64,000 bases of DNA from Allorhodopirellula heiligendammensis (GTDB taxonomy: Bacteria > Planctomycetota > Planctomycetia > Pirellulales > Pirellulaceae), in contig NZ_SJPU01000001.1 in the NCBI RefSeq assembly GCF_007860105.1, positions 1,066,090-1,130,089 of the forward strand, read 5' to 3'. The stretch's first letter is position 1. Every line of letters begins with the position of its first letter. A model generated the notes under the pieces. It did not search any database, was not told the DNA's origin, and saw only the letters and a program-made list of their open reading frames with translations. Both the position numbers and the translations under genes were made by a program. Shown piece by piece: positions 41,077 through 50,425 of this stretch.

Positions 41077-42609
41077 CTACGGTTGAGCGACAGTCTGCCC
41101 GGGACTGGCGACGACCCAAGTGTCCTTGCTACCACCGCCCTGGGAGGAATTAACGACGAGTGACCCTTTCTTCAAAGCCACCCGCGTCAAACCGCCCGGC
41201 AAAACCCACACGTCTTCAGGGCTACGGCAGAGGATGTACGGACGCAGGTCGACATGGCGGCCCTCGAGAGTATCGCTCACCATCGTGGGCACACGCGACA
41301 ACTGCAGTGTCGGCTGGGCGACGTAATTACGCGGGTTCTCGCGAATTTTCTCCGCGAACTCTGCACGTTCCTCGGGTTTCGCATGCGGTCCGATCAGAAT
41401 TCCATAGCCGCCCGACTCACCGGCAGCTTTCACGACCAACTCATCGAGGTGAGCGAGCACATACTCGCGGTCCTCTGTGCGCTCGCACAAGTAGGTGGGA
41501 ACGTTGTTAAGAATGGGTTCTTCGTTGAGATAAAACCGAATCATCTCCGGTACAAATGCGTAGACAACTTTGTCATCGGCAACGCCGGTGCCCGGTGCAT
41601 TCGCGAGGGCGAGGTTGCCGGCGCGATAGGCTCGCATCAATCCGGGAACGCCCAGGACTGAGTCCTTGTTAAACACCTCGGGATCTAAGAACGTATCGTC
41701 AACCCGGCGGTAAATAACATCGACAGCCTGAAGTCCATCGGTCGTCCGCATGTAAACGCGATCGTTCTCAACCAAGAGGTCGCGACCTTCGACAAGTTCG
41801 ACGCCCATCTGATGGGCTAAGAAAGAGTGTTCGTAGTAAGCGCTGTTGTAAACACCCGGCGTGAGCACCACCACCTTGGGATTGAGCATCCCACCGGGGC
41901 CGATTTGTCGCAGTGTGTGATACAGCCTCGATGGATAATCGTTGACTGGGCGGACACCCGAGTCCGCGAACGCGCGGGGGAAGTTCTTCTTCATCATTGC
42001 GCGATTTTGCAGTACATACGAGACGCCCGAAGGGCATCGCAAGTTGTCCTCGAGCACGAACACTGCGCCCTCGTTATCTCGCACCAGATCTGTGCCGGTG
42101 ATGTGACACCAAACACCCGCCGGCGGTTTCAGACCCATGCACTGCGGGAGATAATGTGGGCAAGAGTCAACAATCCGCGCCGGAATCAATCCTTCGTTGA
42201 TGATCCGTCGTTCGCTGTACACATCTGCGAGAAATTGGTTTAGGGCTCGAATTCGCTGTTTCAAACCCGCCTCGATTTCAGCCCACACGGCGGCGGAAAG
42301 AATTCGCGGCACAATATCAAAGGGCATGATTTTCTCGGTGCCCTCATTGTCGCTATACACAGTGAACGTGATGCCCATCTGGTAGAGAGATCGCTCGATC
42401 GCTCGTTGCCGACGCTGCAGTTCGCCTACCGGAAGTCGGTTGATCAGATCGACCAACGCGACCGAATCGGGACGGGCGACACCATCGTCCATGACCACTT
42501 CGTCATAGAATCCATCGCTCTGATAACCACTCAAGCTTGGTAAATCACCACCTTGAGATTGAGACTGGCCGCCGGGGAACTGTGACTGCGATTGCATAGA
42601 TCGATCCAT
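41077..42609 (-). CDS. Circularly permuted type 2 ATP-grasp protein
   Basis: 510 aa; an ATG at 42597 is an alternative start and the first 30 residues are Gln/Ser/Gly-rich and probably disordered. The circularly permuted ATP-grasp motifs are intact: GAVFVLEDNLRCPSGVSY, LTPGVYNSAYYEHSFLA, glycine-rich KAAGESGGYGILIG, VLPGGLTRVAL, and SSQGGGSKDTWVV. The family is predicted to use ATP to form an amide or peptide-like bond, possibly adding a tag to a peptide. First gene of a five-gene minus-strand run (gaps 112, 50, 45 and -4 bp). It likely supplies the catalytic ligase for the set, since the second copy has degenerate loops. Confidence 0.93.
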   Translation of the reverse strand: MDRSMQSQSQFPGGQSQSQGGDLPSLSGYQSDGFYDEVVMDDGVARPDSVALVDLINRLPVGELQRRQRAIERSLYQMGITFTVYSDNEGTEKIMPFDIVPRILSAAVWAEIEAGLKQRIRALNQFLADVYSERRIINEGLIPARIVDSCPHYLPQCMGLKPPAGVWCHITGTDLVRDNEGAVFVLEDNLRCPSGVSYVLQNRAMMKKNFPRAFADSGVRPVNDYPSRLYHTLRQIGPGGMLNPKVVVLTPGVYNSAYYEHSFLAHQMGVELVEGRDLLVENDRVYMRTTDGLQAVDVIYRRVDDTFLDPEVFNKDSVLGVPGLMRAYRAGNLALANAPGTGVADDKVVYAFVPEMIRFYLNEEPILNNVPTYLCERTEDREYVLAHLDELVVKAAGESGGYGILIGPHAKPEERAEFAEKIRENPRNYVAQPTLQLSRVPTMVSDTLEGRHVDLRPYILCRSPEDVWVLPGGLTRVALKKGSLVVNSSQGGGSKDTWVVASPGQTVAQP

Positions 42610-42975
42610 CTCTCGCGTCGATCAGCCGCCTCTGATAACGTGGAAGTTTTCGGTATTTGAAGGAGTGTAAGTGTACATCAAAGCTGCCCCCACGACAGGA
42701 TGGTAAACAAAATGATTGCTAAGGTCTGATCGATCCACGCAAAGACGAGACCTGCGGTCGGATGCTGACCATGCCGGAGGTATCGATCGAGGGATCGCTA
42801 GGTCGCTGGCAGGCCTCCCGCTCGGGGCCGGTTCTCCCGTTCTGGGCCGGTTCTCCCGTTATGGGCCGGGGCGAGCGTTTCGCGTTGCAGAGAGGCGGTG
42901 GGCTAATGAGCGGCGCCATATGCTGCCGGGATTGCCGCACGTACGACCAGACTCAGCCAACGCGGGTGTACCAGA
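42610..42975. other. Intergenic region upstream of the ATP-grasp operon
   Basis: 366 bp between the rnpA stop and the first ATP-grasp gene, both on minus. It should carry the promoter of the operon. The only structure I see is the 19-bp tandem repeat described separately. Confidence 0.5.
42825..42869. repeat. 19-bp non-coding tandem repeat
   Basis: Units GGGCCGGTTCTCCCGTTCT and GGGCCGGTTCTCCCGTTAT sit end to end and are followed by a partial third copy (GGGCCGG). About 215-260 bp upstream of the ATP-grasp operon start. Could be slippage only, or binding sites spaced by nearly two helical turns. Confidence 0.7.
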
Positions 42976-43341
42976 TCAAGGCGACTTGATCCGCTTAATC
43001 GCCTTAACCACCAAACGTGGCAAGCCACGTTGGATCTCTTTCCACTGGAGCACAGCATCTTTCTTGGGGCGGACGATGATGTCGTATCCTGCTGGGATAC
43101 GGATTTGCTGCGTGCGGAAGGATTCGCGAATCAGTCGCTTCCACTTGTTCCGTACAACAGCGTTCCCCGTTTTTTTGGGGATCGTGACTCCGAGTCGAGT
43201 CGTCGGCTCATCGCCCTGGGATCGTGCCAATGCAAACACCACGAGCGTACCATCGGCGGCGCATCCCCCACGTCGCATGGCTTGCGTGAAGTGGTCGCCT
43301 TTGACGACACGGTGTGACTTTGAGAAGCGGAGGTCCGGCAT
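42976..43341 (-). CDS. rnpA: Ribonuclease P protein component
   Basis: 121 aa from the ATG at 43341, giving the usual RnpA start MPDLRFSKSHRV; the frame is open to 43425. RnpA binds the RNA subunit of RNase P, which matures tRNA 5' ends. The conserved RNKWKRLIRESFR basic helix, GVTIPKKTGNAVVRN and the final IIVRPKK are visible. In most bacteria rpmH (L34) lies directly upstream; no rpmH is found within 260 bp here. Confidence 0.93.
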   Translation of the reverse strand: MPDLRFSKSHRVVKGDHFTQAMRRGGCAADGTLVVFALARSQGDEPTTRLGVTIPKKTGNAVVRNKWKRLIRESFRTQQIRIPAGYDIIVRPKKDAVLQWKEIQRGLPRLVVKAIKRIKSP

Positions 43342-43604
43342 CGACGCGATACAAGGAGACAGGGACTGATTAAAAACGGCTGTCGCCGCAATATCGTACA
43401 GTTTGCTGAGCTGAGCGACATTCAACGCGTGAGCACAACGTGTCAGTCGTCACCTCGCGTAAACAGGACGGTGACAGCGGCGTACAAGCCACGAAGGACA
43501 ATGATGACACACACGGCAGTGTAACGTAGAATGAGTTCGGTGCGGAATGGCGACTTTGCTCCCAACAATCGCACCCCCACTTCACCTGCTTTCGAGCCGC
43601 CGAC

Positions 43605-44372
43605 TTGCCCATCACTCTGCACACCATTGCTGAATCCAATAGCGGGCCAATCCATCTGGTTATCGGCGGCTACCGTTCCCGTCCGACCGCCAACTTGCTT
43701 CGCTCCGCCGGCCTTGCCGGCTCCACCTATGCTGTGCACTGGGCTTCGGGGCGGTGGAGCGAGGCGGGAGCATCAGTCGGTGTCGCTGCGCGAGGAATTC
43801 GATTCGGGATCCCGGCATTGAAAGCCGGACGTACTTTGCTGGGGATCGGTTCTCTCGCTGGCGGAGCAGGCGGCGCGCTCGTGATGGGTGCTGGACAGTT
43901 TCGCCACCGTCACTTTTGCGCTCGCCGCGACGGCGGCTTGCTACCGGCGATGCTGCGTGAAATTCCAGGAATCACGAAGCGGCCATTGATTCTGTACGGC
44001 CACTCCCTGGGCACCGTCGTGATCCGCTCTGCATTGGAATCGCTGGACGAGCACCATTACCGGATCGAGGACGTGGTGCTGATGGGCGGGATGGCCTCGC
44101 GACGTGGTTGGGAACCGCTAGCGGAACGCTTTGCTGGACGCTTGATCAATCTGTATTCACCTCGCGATAGCATTTTGTCGATCGCGCCAGTATGGGATCG
44201 GGTCGTGGGCACGGGCGAGGTTCATCGGGCGTGCGAGAAGCTACTAACCGGTGATCGTGTAATCAACCACAATATCAGCGGCCTGCTACCTCATCCGCTC
44301 AACGCCGTTGCCCATCATAGTGGGTACTGGCGTCATTTCGGTCGCTATGTCAACCGTGACGAACAGTCATGA
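43605..44372 (+). CDS. Alpha/beta-hydrolase (lipase-like)
   Basis: 255 aa from a TTG at 43605; an in-frame stop at 43527-43529 closes the frame upstream and no ATG or GTG is nearby. The nucleophile elbow GHSLG lies in LILYGHSLGTVVIRSAL, followed by VVLMGGMAS and YSPRDSILSIAPVWD, which could hold the acid residue; HHSG near the end could hold the histidine. A glycine-rich hydrophobic helix (LLGIGSLAGGAGGALVMGAG) could associate with membrane. Resembles DUF726/lipase-type hydrolases. Its stop overlaps the start of the MlaFE-like ABC gene (ATGA), suggesting joint action on lipids. Confidence 0.75.
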   Translation: MPITLHTIAESNSGPIHLVIGGYRSRPTANLLRSAGLAGSTYAVHWASGRWSEAGASVGVAARGIRFGIPALKAGRTLLGIGSLAGGAGGALVMGAGQFRHRHFCARRDGGLLPAMLREIPGITKRPLILYGHSLGTVVIRSALESLDEHHYRIEDVVLMGGMASRRGWEPLAERFAGRLINLYSPRDSILSIAPVWDRVVGTGEVHRACEKLLTGDRVINHNISGLLPHPLNAVAHHSGYWRHFGRYVNRDEQS

Positions 44373-46015
44373 GTGAAGCCGTGTCCACTGCTCTCACCAT
44401 CGCGCACCTGAATGTTCGCGCGGCGGGCACTGAGCTGTTACGCGATGTTTCGCTCCACGTGCCTGGCGGCAAGATCACCGTGTTGGTCGGCGGCAGTGGT
44501 GCGGGGAAATCAGTACTGCTGCGGCTGCTCGCTGGCATTTTGCCGCGTGGACAATCACCGGTGTATTGGGAGGGCGATCTGCGTTTCGGTGGCGCCGCGC
44601 TCGAGTCGGGCTCGCACGGACGGACGGGGATCGTCTTTCAGCAGTTTGCCTTGTTCGATGAGCTCACACCGACTGCGAACGTGCAGTTTGCGATCGATCA
44701 TCGCGCCGACCGTTCGCAGCCGCCACGGTACTCCTCCTCTGAGTGGTTGGAATTGCTCGGCGTGCCGTCCGCTCCGCCGGTCGCAGCACTGAGCGGTGGC
44801 CAAAAACAGCGTCTGGCGATTGCACGCACGCTTGCTGCCGATCCGGACATTATTCTCTACGACGAGCCGACCTCGGGATTGGACGCGGCGACGGGACATC
44901 GTGTGGCAGAATTAATCCAGGAAACGCAGCGGCGTTTTGAACGGACGAGCCTGGTGGTCACCCACGATTACGCAACATTGTTACCGATCGCCGACGAGGT
45001 CCTGTTGCTCGATTCACACAATACGACCATTGTTTCGGTGCCACGCGACCAATGGAGTGAGATCCCGGAGAGATTGAAAGCTGCGGCGATGCATTCAGCC
45101 TCACCAGCCTCTGACCGGACAACCGCTTCGACTCGGTCGTGGTGGGGTGTCACTGGAGATGCAACCGCCAACGCCTTTGGAAATTTTCTGGGCGCGACCG
45201 GAGCTGCCCTACAGGCGATCGCGAGGCTGCCGATTGACGCGTTTCCCACCGTCCCGCGTCTGCGCTGGGCGGGTCGGTTTCTATGGCATTTCTTGGGATT
45301 GATCGGCGGTCCGACAGCATGCATCTATCTCGTTGTCGCGGGCGTGATTGCGGGGTTCACAACGACATATTTTACACTGCGGTTTTTGCCCTTTCGATTA
45401 TATACCCAGCCCTTGCTGATTGATGAGTTGTTGGCGGCGATCGGATTCGCCCTCTATCGAATATTGGTGCCGATCTTAGCTACGGTGTTGATCGCCGCTC
45501 GCTGTGGAGCTGCAGTCGCTGCTGATGTGGGGGTCAAGCAGTACGGCGGGCAGATCGACGCGTTGAAGACGTTCGGTATTCGCACTCCAGCCTACCTGCT
45601 CGTGCCGATTTTAGGGGCGTTTTTAATCGCGACCCCGATCCTCGAGTGGCTCGCGTTCACCGCCTCGCATTGGATTAGCCGACTGACCTTTGTGCTGTCG
45701 TACCCAGAAATTGGGATTCATTTTTGGTACCAGCACTTCTTTCGGGCAGTCGTGCTACCGGCGGACACGTTGGGGCAGACACCGTGGGGTTCCCAGCTAC
45801 CGGTGCTCGGCCTGTTTTTGTTGGGCAAGGGGTGGGGATGGGTGCTGTTGAAAAATCTGCTCTGTGGATTTGGCACCGCCGCCATTGCTTATCACTGTGG
45901 AATCACGGCCAAACAGTCGGCAAGTGATGTCAGCCATAGCATCACATCGACCGTGTTATGGGCAACACTGTATGTCTTGGTGATCCATTTTGTGGTAGCT
46001 TTGCTAGAGTTTTGA
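44369..46015 (+). CDS. MlaF-MlaE fusion: ABC ATPase joined to lipid-transport permease
   Basis: 548 aa. Residues 1-230 are an ABC ATPase: Walker A GGSGAGKS (41-48), Q-loop VFQQFALFDELT, signature LSGGQKQRLAIAR, Walker B IILYDEPTSGLD, and the switch histidine in VVTHDY. After a linker, residues 300-548 are an MlaE/Ttg2B-type permease with five or so helices, including the cytoplasmic segment ARCGAAVAADVGVKQYGGQIDALKTFGI typical of MlaE. In other bacteria these are two proteins that move phospholipids between membranes. No MlaD, MlaC or MlaA partner is adjacent. Coupled to the upstream hydrolase. Confidence 0.92.
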   Translation: MSEAVSTALTIAHLNVRAAGTELLRDVSLHVPGGKITVLVGGSGAGKSVLLRLLAGILPRGQSPVYWEGDLRFGGAALESGSHGRTGIVFQQFALFDELTPTANVQFAIDHRADRSQPPRYSSSEWLELLGVPSAPPVAALSGGQKQRLAIARTLAADPDIILYDEPTSGLDAATGHRVAELIQETQRRFERTSLVVTHDYATLLPIADEVLLLDSHNTTIVSVPRDQWSEIPERLKAAAMHSASPASDRTTASTRSWWGVTGDATANAFGNFLGATGAALQAIARLPIDAFPTVPRLRWAGRFLWHFLGLIGGPTACIYLVVAGVIAGFTTTYFTLRFLPFRLYTQPLLIDELLAAIGFALYRILVPILATVLIAARCGAAVAADVGVKQYGGQIDALKTFGIRTPAYLLVPILGAFLIATPILEWLAFTASHWISRLTFVLSYPEIGIHFWYQHFFRAVVLPADTLGQTPWGSQLPVLGLFLLGKGWGWVLLKNLLCGFGTAAIAYHCGITAKQSASDVSHSITSTVLWATLYVLVIHFVVALLEF

Positions 46016-46044
46016 ACACCCCCCCTTCCTTCACCACAGCTGGT

Positions 46045-46215
46045 ATGGACAAAAAAGCCAAGAAGCGACTCGATATCATCAATAAGAAGCTGCAAACGCT
46101 CCGGCCCCGCTTAGCCGGCTCGAAAGAACAGGCTGACGATCCCAGCGAGTTGGCGGAGCTGGAAAACGAGATCGCCAAACTCGAAGCCGAAGCGACCGAA
46201 CTCCGCAAGTCATAG
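46045..46215 (+). CDS. Small coiled-coil protein, unknown function
   Basis: 56 aa starting at the ATG at 46045: a basic start MDKKAKKRLDIINKK, then a heptad-like helix ending AELENEIAKLEAEATELRKS. Highly charged, no membrane segment. It follows the MlaFE fusion by 29 bp on the same strand, so is probably cotranscribed. I know no function; composition suggests a dimeric coiled coil. Confidence 0.6.
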   Translation: MDKKAKKRLDIINKKLQTLRPRLAGSKEQADDPSELAELENEIAKLEAEATELRKS

Positions 46216-46326
46216 CGCGGGACCGCAGCCCGTCCGAACGCCGGTTCGCTGTCGTTGATAGGCTGATCGCAATCGGCCGTCGTTACTTCGGGCCATAGAT
46301 ATTGGGCCTTACCGATCGAATTGGCG

Positions 46327-46638
46327 TCAAAAAATCGACAGCACCGCCATGATCACCGCGACGTTGATCAGTACTGCGATCCAGAACCGCACTCGGAATG
46401 AACGCTTTTGCGTTTTGTGCCGGAATTTTTGCGACGCCCACCATGCCCCCGGCCAGCCCCCGATCAAGGAGACGACGAGCAGGGTTCGTTCAGGGATGCG
46501 TTGGTAGCGGTCGGAGCTCGGGCCTGCATTTTTTCGTGCCAGCCGCTTGTCCCACCAGTACAAAACAATGGCTAGAGCACTGGCGAGAATCATTTCAATG
46601 GCGATGATAGGGAGATAGCGCATGGGCACCGAGTCCAT
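46327..46638 (-). CDS. DUF1294 membrane protein
   Basis: 103 aa from the ATG at 46638; ATGs at 46668 and 46623 are possible alternatives. Membrane helix 1 (LPIIAIEMILASALAIVLY) leads to the family core YWWDKRLARKNA ... RIPERTLLVVSLIGGWPGAWWASQKFRHKTQKRSF and a last helix (FWIAVLINVAVIMAVLS). DUF1294 proteins are small inner-membrane proteins of unknown function, sometimes fused to cold-shock domains; no such domain here. Divergent from the helicase gene, with starts as little as 34 bp apart. Confidence 0.85.
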   Translation of the reverse strand: MDSVPMRYLPIIAIEMILASALAIVLYWWDKRLARKNAGPSSDRYQRIPERTLLVVSLIGGWPGAWWASQKFRHKTQKRSFRVRFWIAVLINVAVIMAVLSIF

Positions 46639-46671
46639 TAATAGTTTCAGTTTTCCGCCCGGACTCATCGC

Positions 46672-48912
46672 ATGTCGGCACGTACTCGTAAAGGTCGATC
46701 CGCTACAGCGGACACCTCCCAACCGAAAAAACGTACTCAGGATCGCACCTCCAGCGGACATGAGGTACGGCTAGGGCAAGCTGCTGACTCGTTTGGCGAC
46801 GGTATCACCGCTGGCAGTGGAAAATCGGCGAAAAGAAAAAAGGCTTCAAAACACGCCAAACTCGCCGACGCGTCTGATTCACCGCCGCGGGTTGTGCCCT
46901 ATCCCCACGGTTTGCCCACCGACCGCCCGCTCGACGTCAATGATTATTTTGATCAGCTTGCGTTGTGGTTGGATCTCGAAGCGGACGCTGAGCGGGCACG
47001 GCTTGCTCGGCTGCGGCAAATTCGTAGCGAACGCGACGTCGAGAGTACGGGTCAAGCGATCGTGGGGCTCGACCTGATCGACTATCACACGGGCCTAGCC
47101 GGGCGGTATCTGTTGGACTTGGCCAAGCCTGCGGGCCAGCAACTGCCGATGAACCGGCTCAAAGTTGGCTCGCCCGTCGTTCTTTCCAACGATGCCGATC
47201 CGTCGGACGAGGGCATTGCTGGAGTCGTCAGCCTCCGCAAAAACGATCAAATTCAAATTGCGACGGAGGTGTTCCCAGATCCAGATGCCCACCACGTCAA
47301 GACCGGCAAAGCTAGTAAGCACCGAAATTCGTCGATCGGCGACATTCGTTATCGATTGGATCTGTCCCCCGATGAAACGACTCGCAAACGTCAGCTCGTG
47401 GCGATGGCCAAGGCCCGGACCGAACGCGGTCGTGGAGGTCGACTTCGTGATGTGCTATTGGGAATCGATTCGCCACGGTTCGATGGTCGAAAACTCAGTG
47501 TCGGACCGGTCAGCGAAGACGCGATCGCTGAAGAGCGAGCCGAAATTCGGTTTCGAACGGAGCTCAATGGTCCGCAACAGGATGCGGTCGCATTTGCGTT
47601 GCTGGCTGATGACGTGGCCATCATCCACGGCCCACCCGGAACTGGCAAAACCACCACGCTCGCCGAAGTGATCGCGCAAGCCGTCGAGCGAGGCGAACGT
47701 GTTCTCGCGTGCGCAGCTAGCAACACAGCGGTTGACAATCTTCTCGAGCGGTTACAGCGACTCGTTCCCTACGTGGTCCGTGTCGGCCACCCCGCGCGCG
47801 TGTTCGAACATCTCCGCGATTACACACTCGACGGCCAAGTCGAAAAGGATCCCTCGAGCCAGGTGATCAAAGATCTGCGTCAGGAACTCGAGCAATGCTT
47901 GCGGATGGCACAGCGCTCCAATGGCGGACGTCGGGAGCGTGGCGAGTGGTTCGCCCAGGCGGGACGGTTGCGTGGCCAGATTCGTTCGTTGGAGAAATCG
48001 ATCGTGCGGGGTGTTCTCGATCGTGCTGACGTGATCTGTACGACCACCACCATTGACGAAGAGTTACTGGGGGATGAACGTTTTGATCTCATTGTCATTG
48101 ACGAGGCTTGCCAGAGCACCGAGGGCGGCATGTGGCAAGCGATTCTTCGCGCCGATCGGTTGATTATCGCGGGGGACCATTGCCAACTGCCACCTACCGT
48201 ACTCAGCGATGAGGCCGCCAAAATCGGCATGCGTGATTCGTTGATGCAGCGTCTTGTACAACGCTTTGGCGAGCCAGTGTACAGGCGTCTGACGGTGCAA
48301 TACCGCATGCATGAATCAATCATGAGATTCAGCAGCGATCATTTCTACGAGGGGTCATTGGTTGCCGACGCATCGGTCCGGGGGCATCTATTGTCTGATA
48401 TCCCCGATGTGGACAGGACACCCCTGACCGATACACCGCTGCTGTTCATTGACACCGCCGGAGCTGGCCACGAAGAGCAGCTGGAGCCGGATGGGCAGAG
48501 CAAGATGAATCTGGGCGAGGCAAACGTGATCGTAGACCTCGTCCGCCAGCTGGTGGATGCTGGGATCGAGGGCGACGAGATTGCGATCATCGCTCCCTAC
48601 GCCGCGCAGGTGCGGCTGCTTCGTTCACGCCTTGATCTCGACGGACTGCAGATTGACACCGTCGACGGTTTTCAGGGACGTGAGAAAGAAGTGGTGCTGC
48701 TGACGATGGTGCGAAGTAATCCCGAGGGCATCATTGGATTCCTCGCTGATCGACGGCGTAGCAACGTCGCGATGACGCGGGCGAAACGCAAACTCGTGAT
48801 GGTCGGCGATAGCGCGACATTGTGCATCCACGATTTCTACGCAGATGTGCTGAAGTACTTTGAAGAAAATAATGCCTACCAGAGCGTGTTCGAGCACGAC
48901 GCCTGCGTGTAG
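46672..48912 (+). CDS. Superfamily 1 helicase, IGHMBP2/Upf1-like
   Basis: 746 aa. The first 75 residues are Lys/Arg/Ser-rich and probably disordered. A beta-barrel-like region with GLDLIDYHTGLAGRY and LKVGSPVVLS precedes the helicase core: Q-motif LNGPQQDAVAFAL, Walker A GPPGTGKTT (about 320-328), CAASNTAVDNLL, DEAC box IVIDEACQS (about 475), AGDHCQLPPTV, QYRMHESIM, TVDGFQGREKEVVLLTMVRSN and VAMTRAKRKLVMVGD. This is the IGHMBP2/SMUBP-2 group of 5'-3' RNA/DNA helicases. Cytoplasmic. Substrate in bacteria unknown. Confidence 0.95.
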   Translation: MSARTRKGRSATADTSQPKKRTQDRTSSGHEVRLGQAADSFGDGITAGSGKSAKRKKASKHAKLADASDSPPRVVPYPHGLPTDRPLDVNDYFDQLALWLDLEADAERARLARLRQIRSERDVESTGQAIVGLDLIDYHTGLAGRYLLDLAKPAGQQLPMNRLKVGSPVVLSNDADPSDEGIAGVVSLRKNDQIQIATEVFPDPDAHHVKTGKASKHRNSSIGDIRYRLDLSPDETTRKRQLVAMAKARTERGRGGRLRDVLLGIDSPRFDGRKLSVGPVSEDAIAEERAEIRFRTELNGPQQDAVAFALLADDVAIIHGPPGTGKTTTLAEVIAQAVERGERVLACAASNTAVDNLLERLQRLVPYVVRVGHPARVFEHLRDYTLDGQVEKDPSSQVIKDLRQELEQCLRMAQRSNGGRRERGEWFAQAGRLRGQIRSLEKSIVRGVLDRADVICTTTTIDEELLGDERFDLIVIDEACQSTEGGMWQAILRADRLIIAGDHCQLPPTVLSDEAAKIGMRDSLMQRLVQRFGEPVYRRLTVQYRMHESIMRFSSDHFYEGSLVADASVRGHLLSDIPDVDRTPLTDTPLLFIDTAGAGHEEQLEPDGQSKMNLGEANVIVDLVRQLVDAGIEGDEIAIIAPYAAQVRLLRSRLDLDGLQIDTVDGFQGREKEVVLLTMVRSNPEGIIGFLADRRRSNVAMTRAKRKLVMVGDSATLCIHDFYADVLKYFEENNAYQSVFEHDACV

Positions 48913-49138
48913 GCTGCCGTTCAGCTTGTCCAGTTCTTGAGGCGGTGGACTGTTGGCTGGCGACCCAACCGATCTGCTGGTCGACTTGGATGCGGGCACT
49001 CGCTGTGTTCTGAGTTCCCAAGCATCCACGAAGATCTACGACAACCCTCGAGCATTACCGTGTAGTCAGAAGATGCATGTGCGTATCGCCTGCGACTCCA
49101 TTTTCACATTGGCTCCGGAACCCATCAGCTGATTCGAA

Positions 49139-50425
49139 TCACGCTGTCAATGCAGCGGCTTCAGACGGGGGACGCAACATGAACGATAGCCCGATCGCGA
49201 GCAACCCAAAACAAACGGCGACAACTCCTACCAGCCAATACTGCGTCAATGGTCCTCCCGGATATACCTCGCCGATGATCGAACCGGAGATGAGTGGACC
49301 GATACCGGTTGCGAAATGTGACATTGCCGTATTGAGACTCGTGAACGCTCCCCGAGACTTTGGGTCGGCTGAACGCAGCATCATCGCTTGTGCCGGCACC
49401 ATCCTGCTCGATGCAACGCACATGAAGAGTGTCGTGACGAGGACCGCAATGACTAAGCTAACCGGTGGTAGGTTGGTGATCACTAAGGTCATCACGATCG
49501 CCGCGCCTGCCGCACCAGCAAAGACTCGGCGGGGCCCGAAATGATCAGTCAACCAGCCACTGAAGTTCATCACAAAGAGTGAAAAGATTCCGGCGACGGC
49601 GTAGACAAGTGGCAGATTACCTCGAGATAATCCGCAGTTCGCCTGCAGGTACGGCGCAATGTAGGGAACGATCATGAAGGTTCCGAATATCATCGTGATC
49701 ATGAAGGCGAATGACCAAAGGTGGTTCGCTTGGCGAGCGACATGTACCAACGTCTTCATGGGATGGACATGTAAATCGCGATGGGTCCCGGGGAGCGACG
49801 GTAGCAGCAGCATCGTTGCGGCGAGTACCAACGTCCCGAATATTGCGATCGCAATGAAGGGAGTGCCGAAGTGATGCGAGGCATTGGCGAGCGCTAAACC
49901 GATCGGAAGCCCGATGGTGGACGCAAACGCGAATGATGAAGTCACGGCGCCGATCGCACGGCCGCGACGTTGCTCTGGAATCAATTCGACGATAAATGCC
50001 ATTACCGTCGAAGCCACGATGCCACCGCATAATCCCGACAAGCCCCGAGCGATCAGCAAATGTGTGTAACTTGGCGCGAGACCGCAGTACCAGGTCGCTG
50101 CTAGAAAACCGACGAACGACCACAGCATCGTTTTTCTTCGATCAAATCGGTCAATCACGGTCGACGCGATGATCCCTGTGATCGTCGCACAGATGCCGTA
50201 CGCCGAGACGATATAACCGAACTGCCGAGGCGTGATGGAGAGTTCGTGACGCAACTGGTCCCCCAGCGGCATCACAATCACGAAATCCAAGATGTGCGTG
50301 AAGTTAATTGCAGCAAGCAACAGCACGAGCTTCCACTCCGCAGAGGTCAGAGGACTGGGCTTCGATTTCGGCTCCACAGAGGGCTCCAGCAGGCGACATG
50401 TGATAACAGGCGAGCGGTAGATCAA
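49139..50425 (-). CDS. Major facilitator superfamily transporter
   Basis: 428 aa with 12 predicted membrane helices and a cytoplasmic N-terminus of about 30 residues. The MFS loop 2-3 signature appears as STVIDRFDRRKTML and the loop 8-9 version as GWLTDHFGPRR. FIVELIPEQRRGRAIGAV is typical of the drug/sugar efflux DHA1 group. It lies downstream of the AGE-type epimerase, separated by 324 bp, so membership in the sialic-acid locus is possible but not shown. Substrate cannot be assigned. Confidence 0.92.
   Translation of the reverse strand: MIYRSPVITCRLLEPSVEPKSKPSPLTSAEWKLVLLLAAINFTHILDFVIVMPLGDQLRHELSITPRQFGYIVSAYGICATITGIIASTVIDRFDRRKTMLWSFVGFLAATWYCGLAPSYTHLLIARGLSGLCGGIVASTVMAFIVELIPEQRRGRAIGAVTSSFAFASTIGLPIGLALANASHHFGTPFIAIAIFGTLVLAATMLLLPSLPGTHRDLHVHPMKTLVHVARQANHLWSFAFMITMIFGTFMIVPYIAPYLQANCGLSRGNLPLVYAVAGIFSLFVMNFSGWLTDHFGPRRVFAGAAGAAIVMTLVITNLPPVSLVIAVLVTTLFMCVASSRMVPAQAMMLRSADPKSRGAFTSLNTAMSHFATGIGPLISGSIIGEVYPGGPLTQYWLVGVVAVCFGLLAIGLSFMLRPPSEAAALTA

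Noticed and set aside
42610-42975. tRNA or small RNA gene near rnpA
   Set aside because: No acceptor stem, TpsiC arm (GGTTCGA-like) or cloverleaf could be drawn; the only structure is the tandem repeat.
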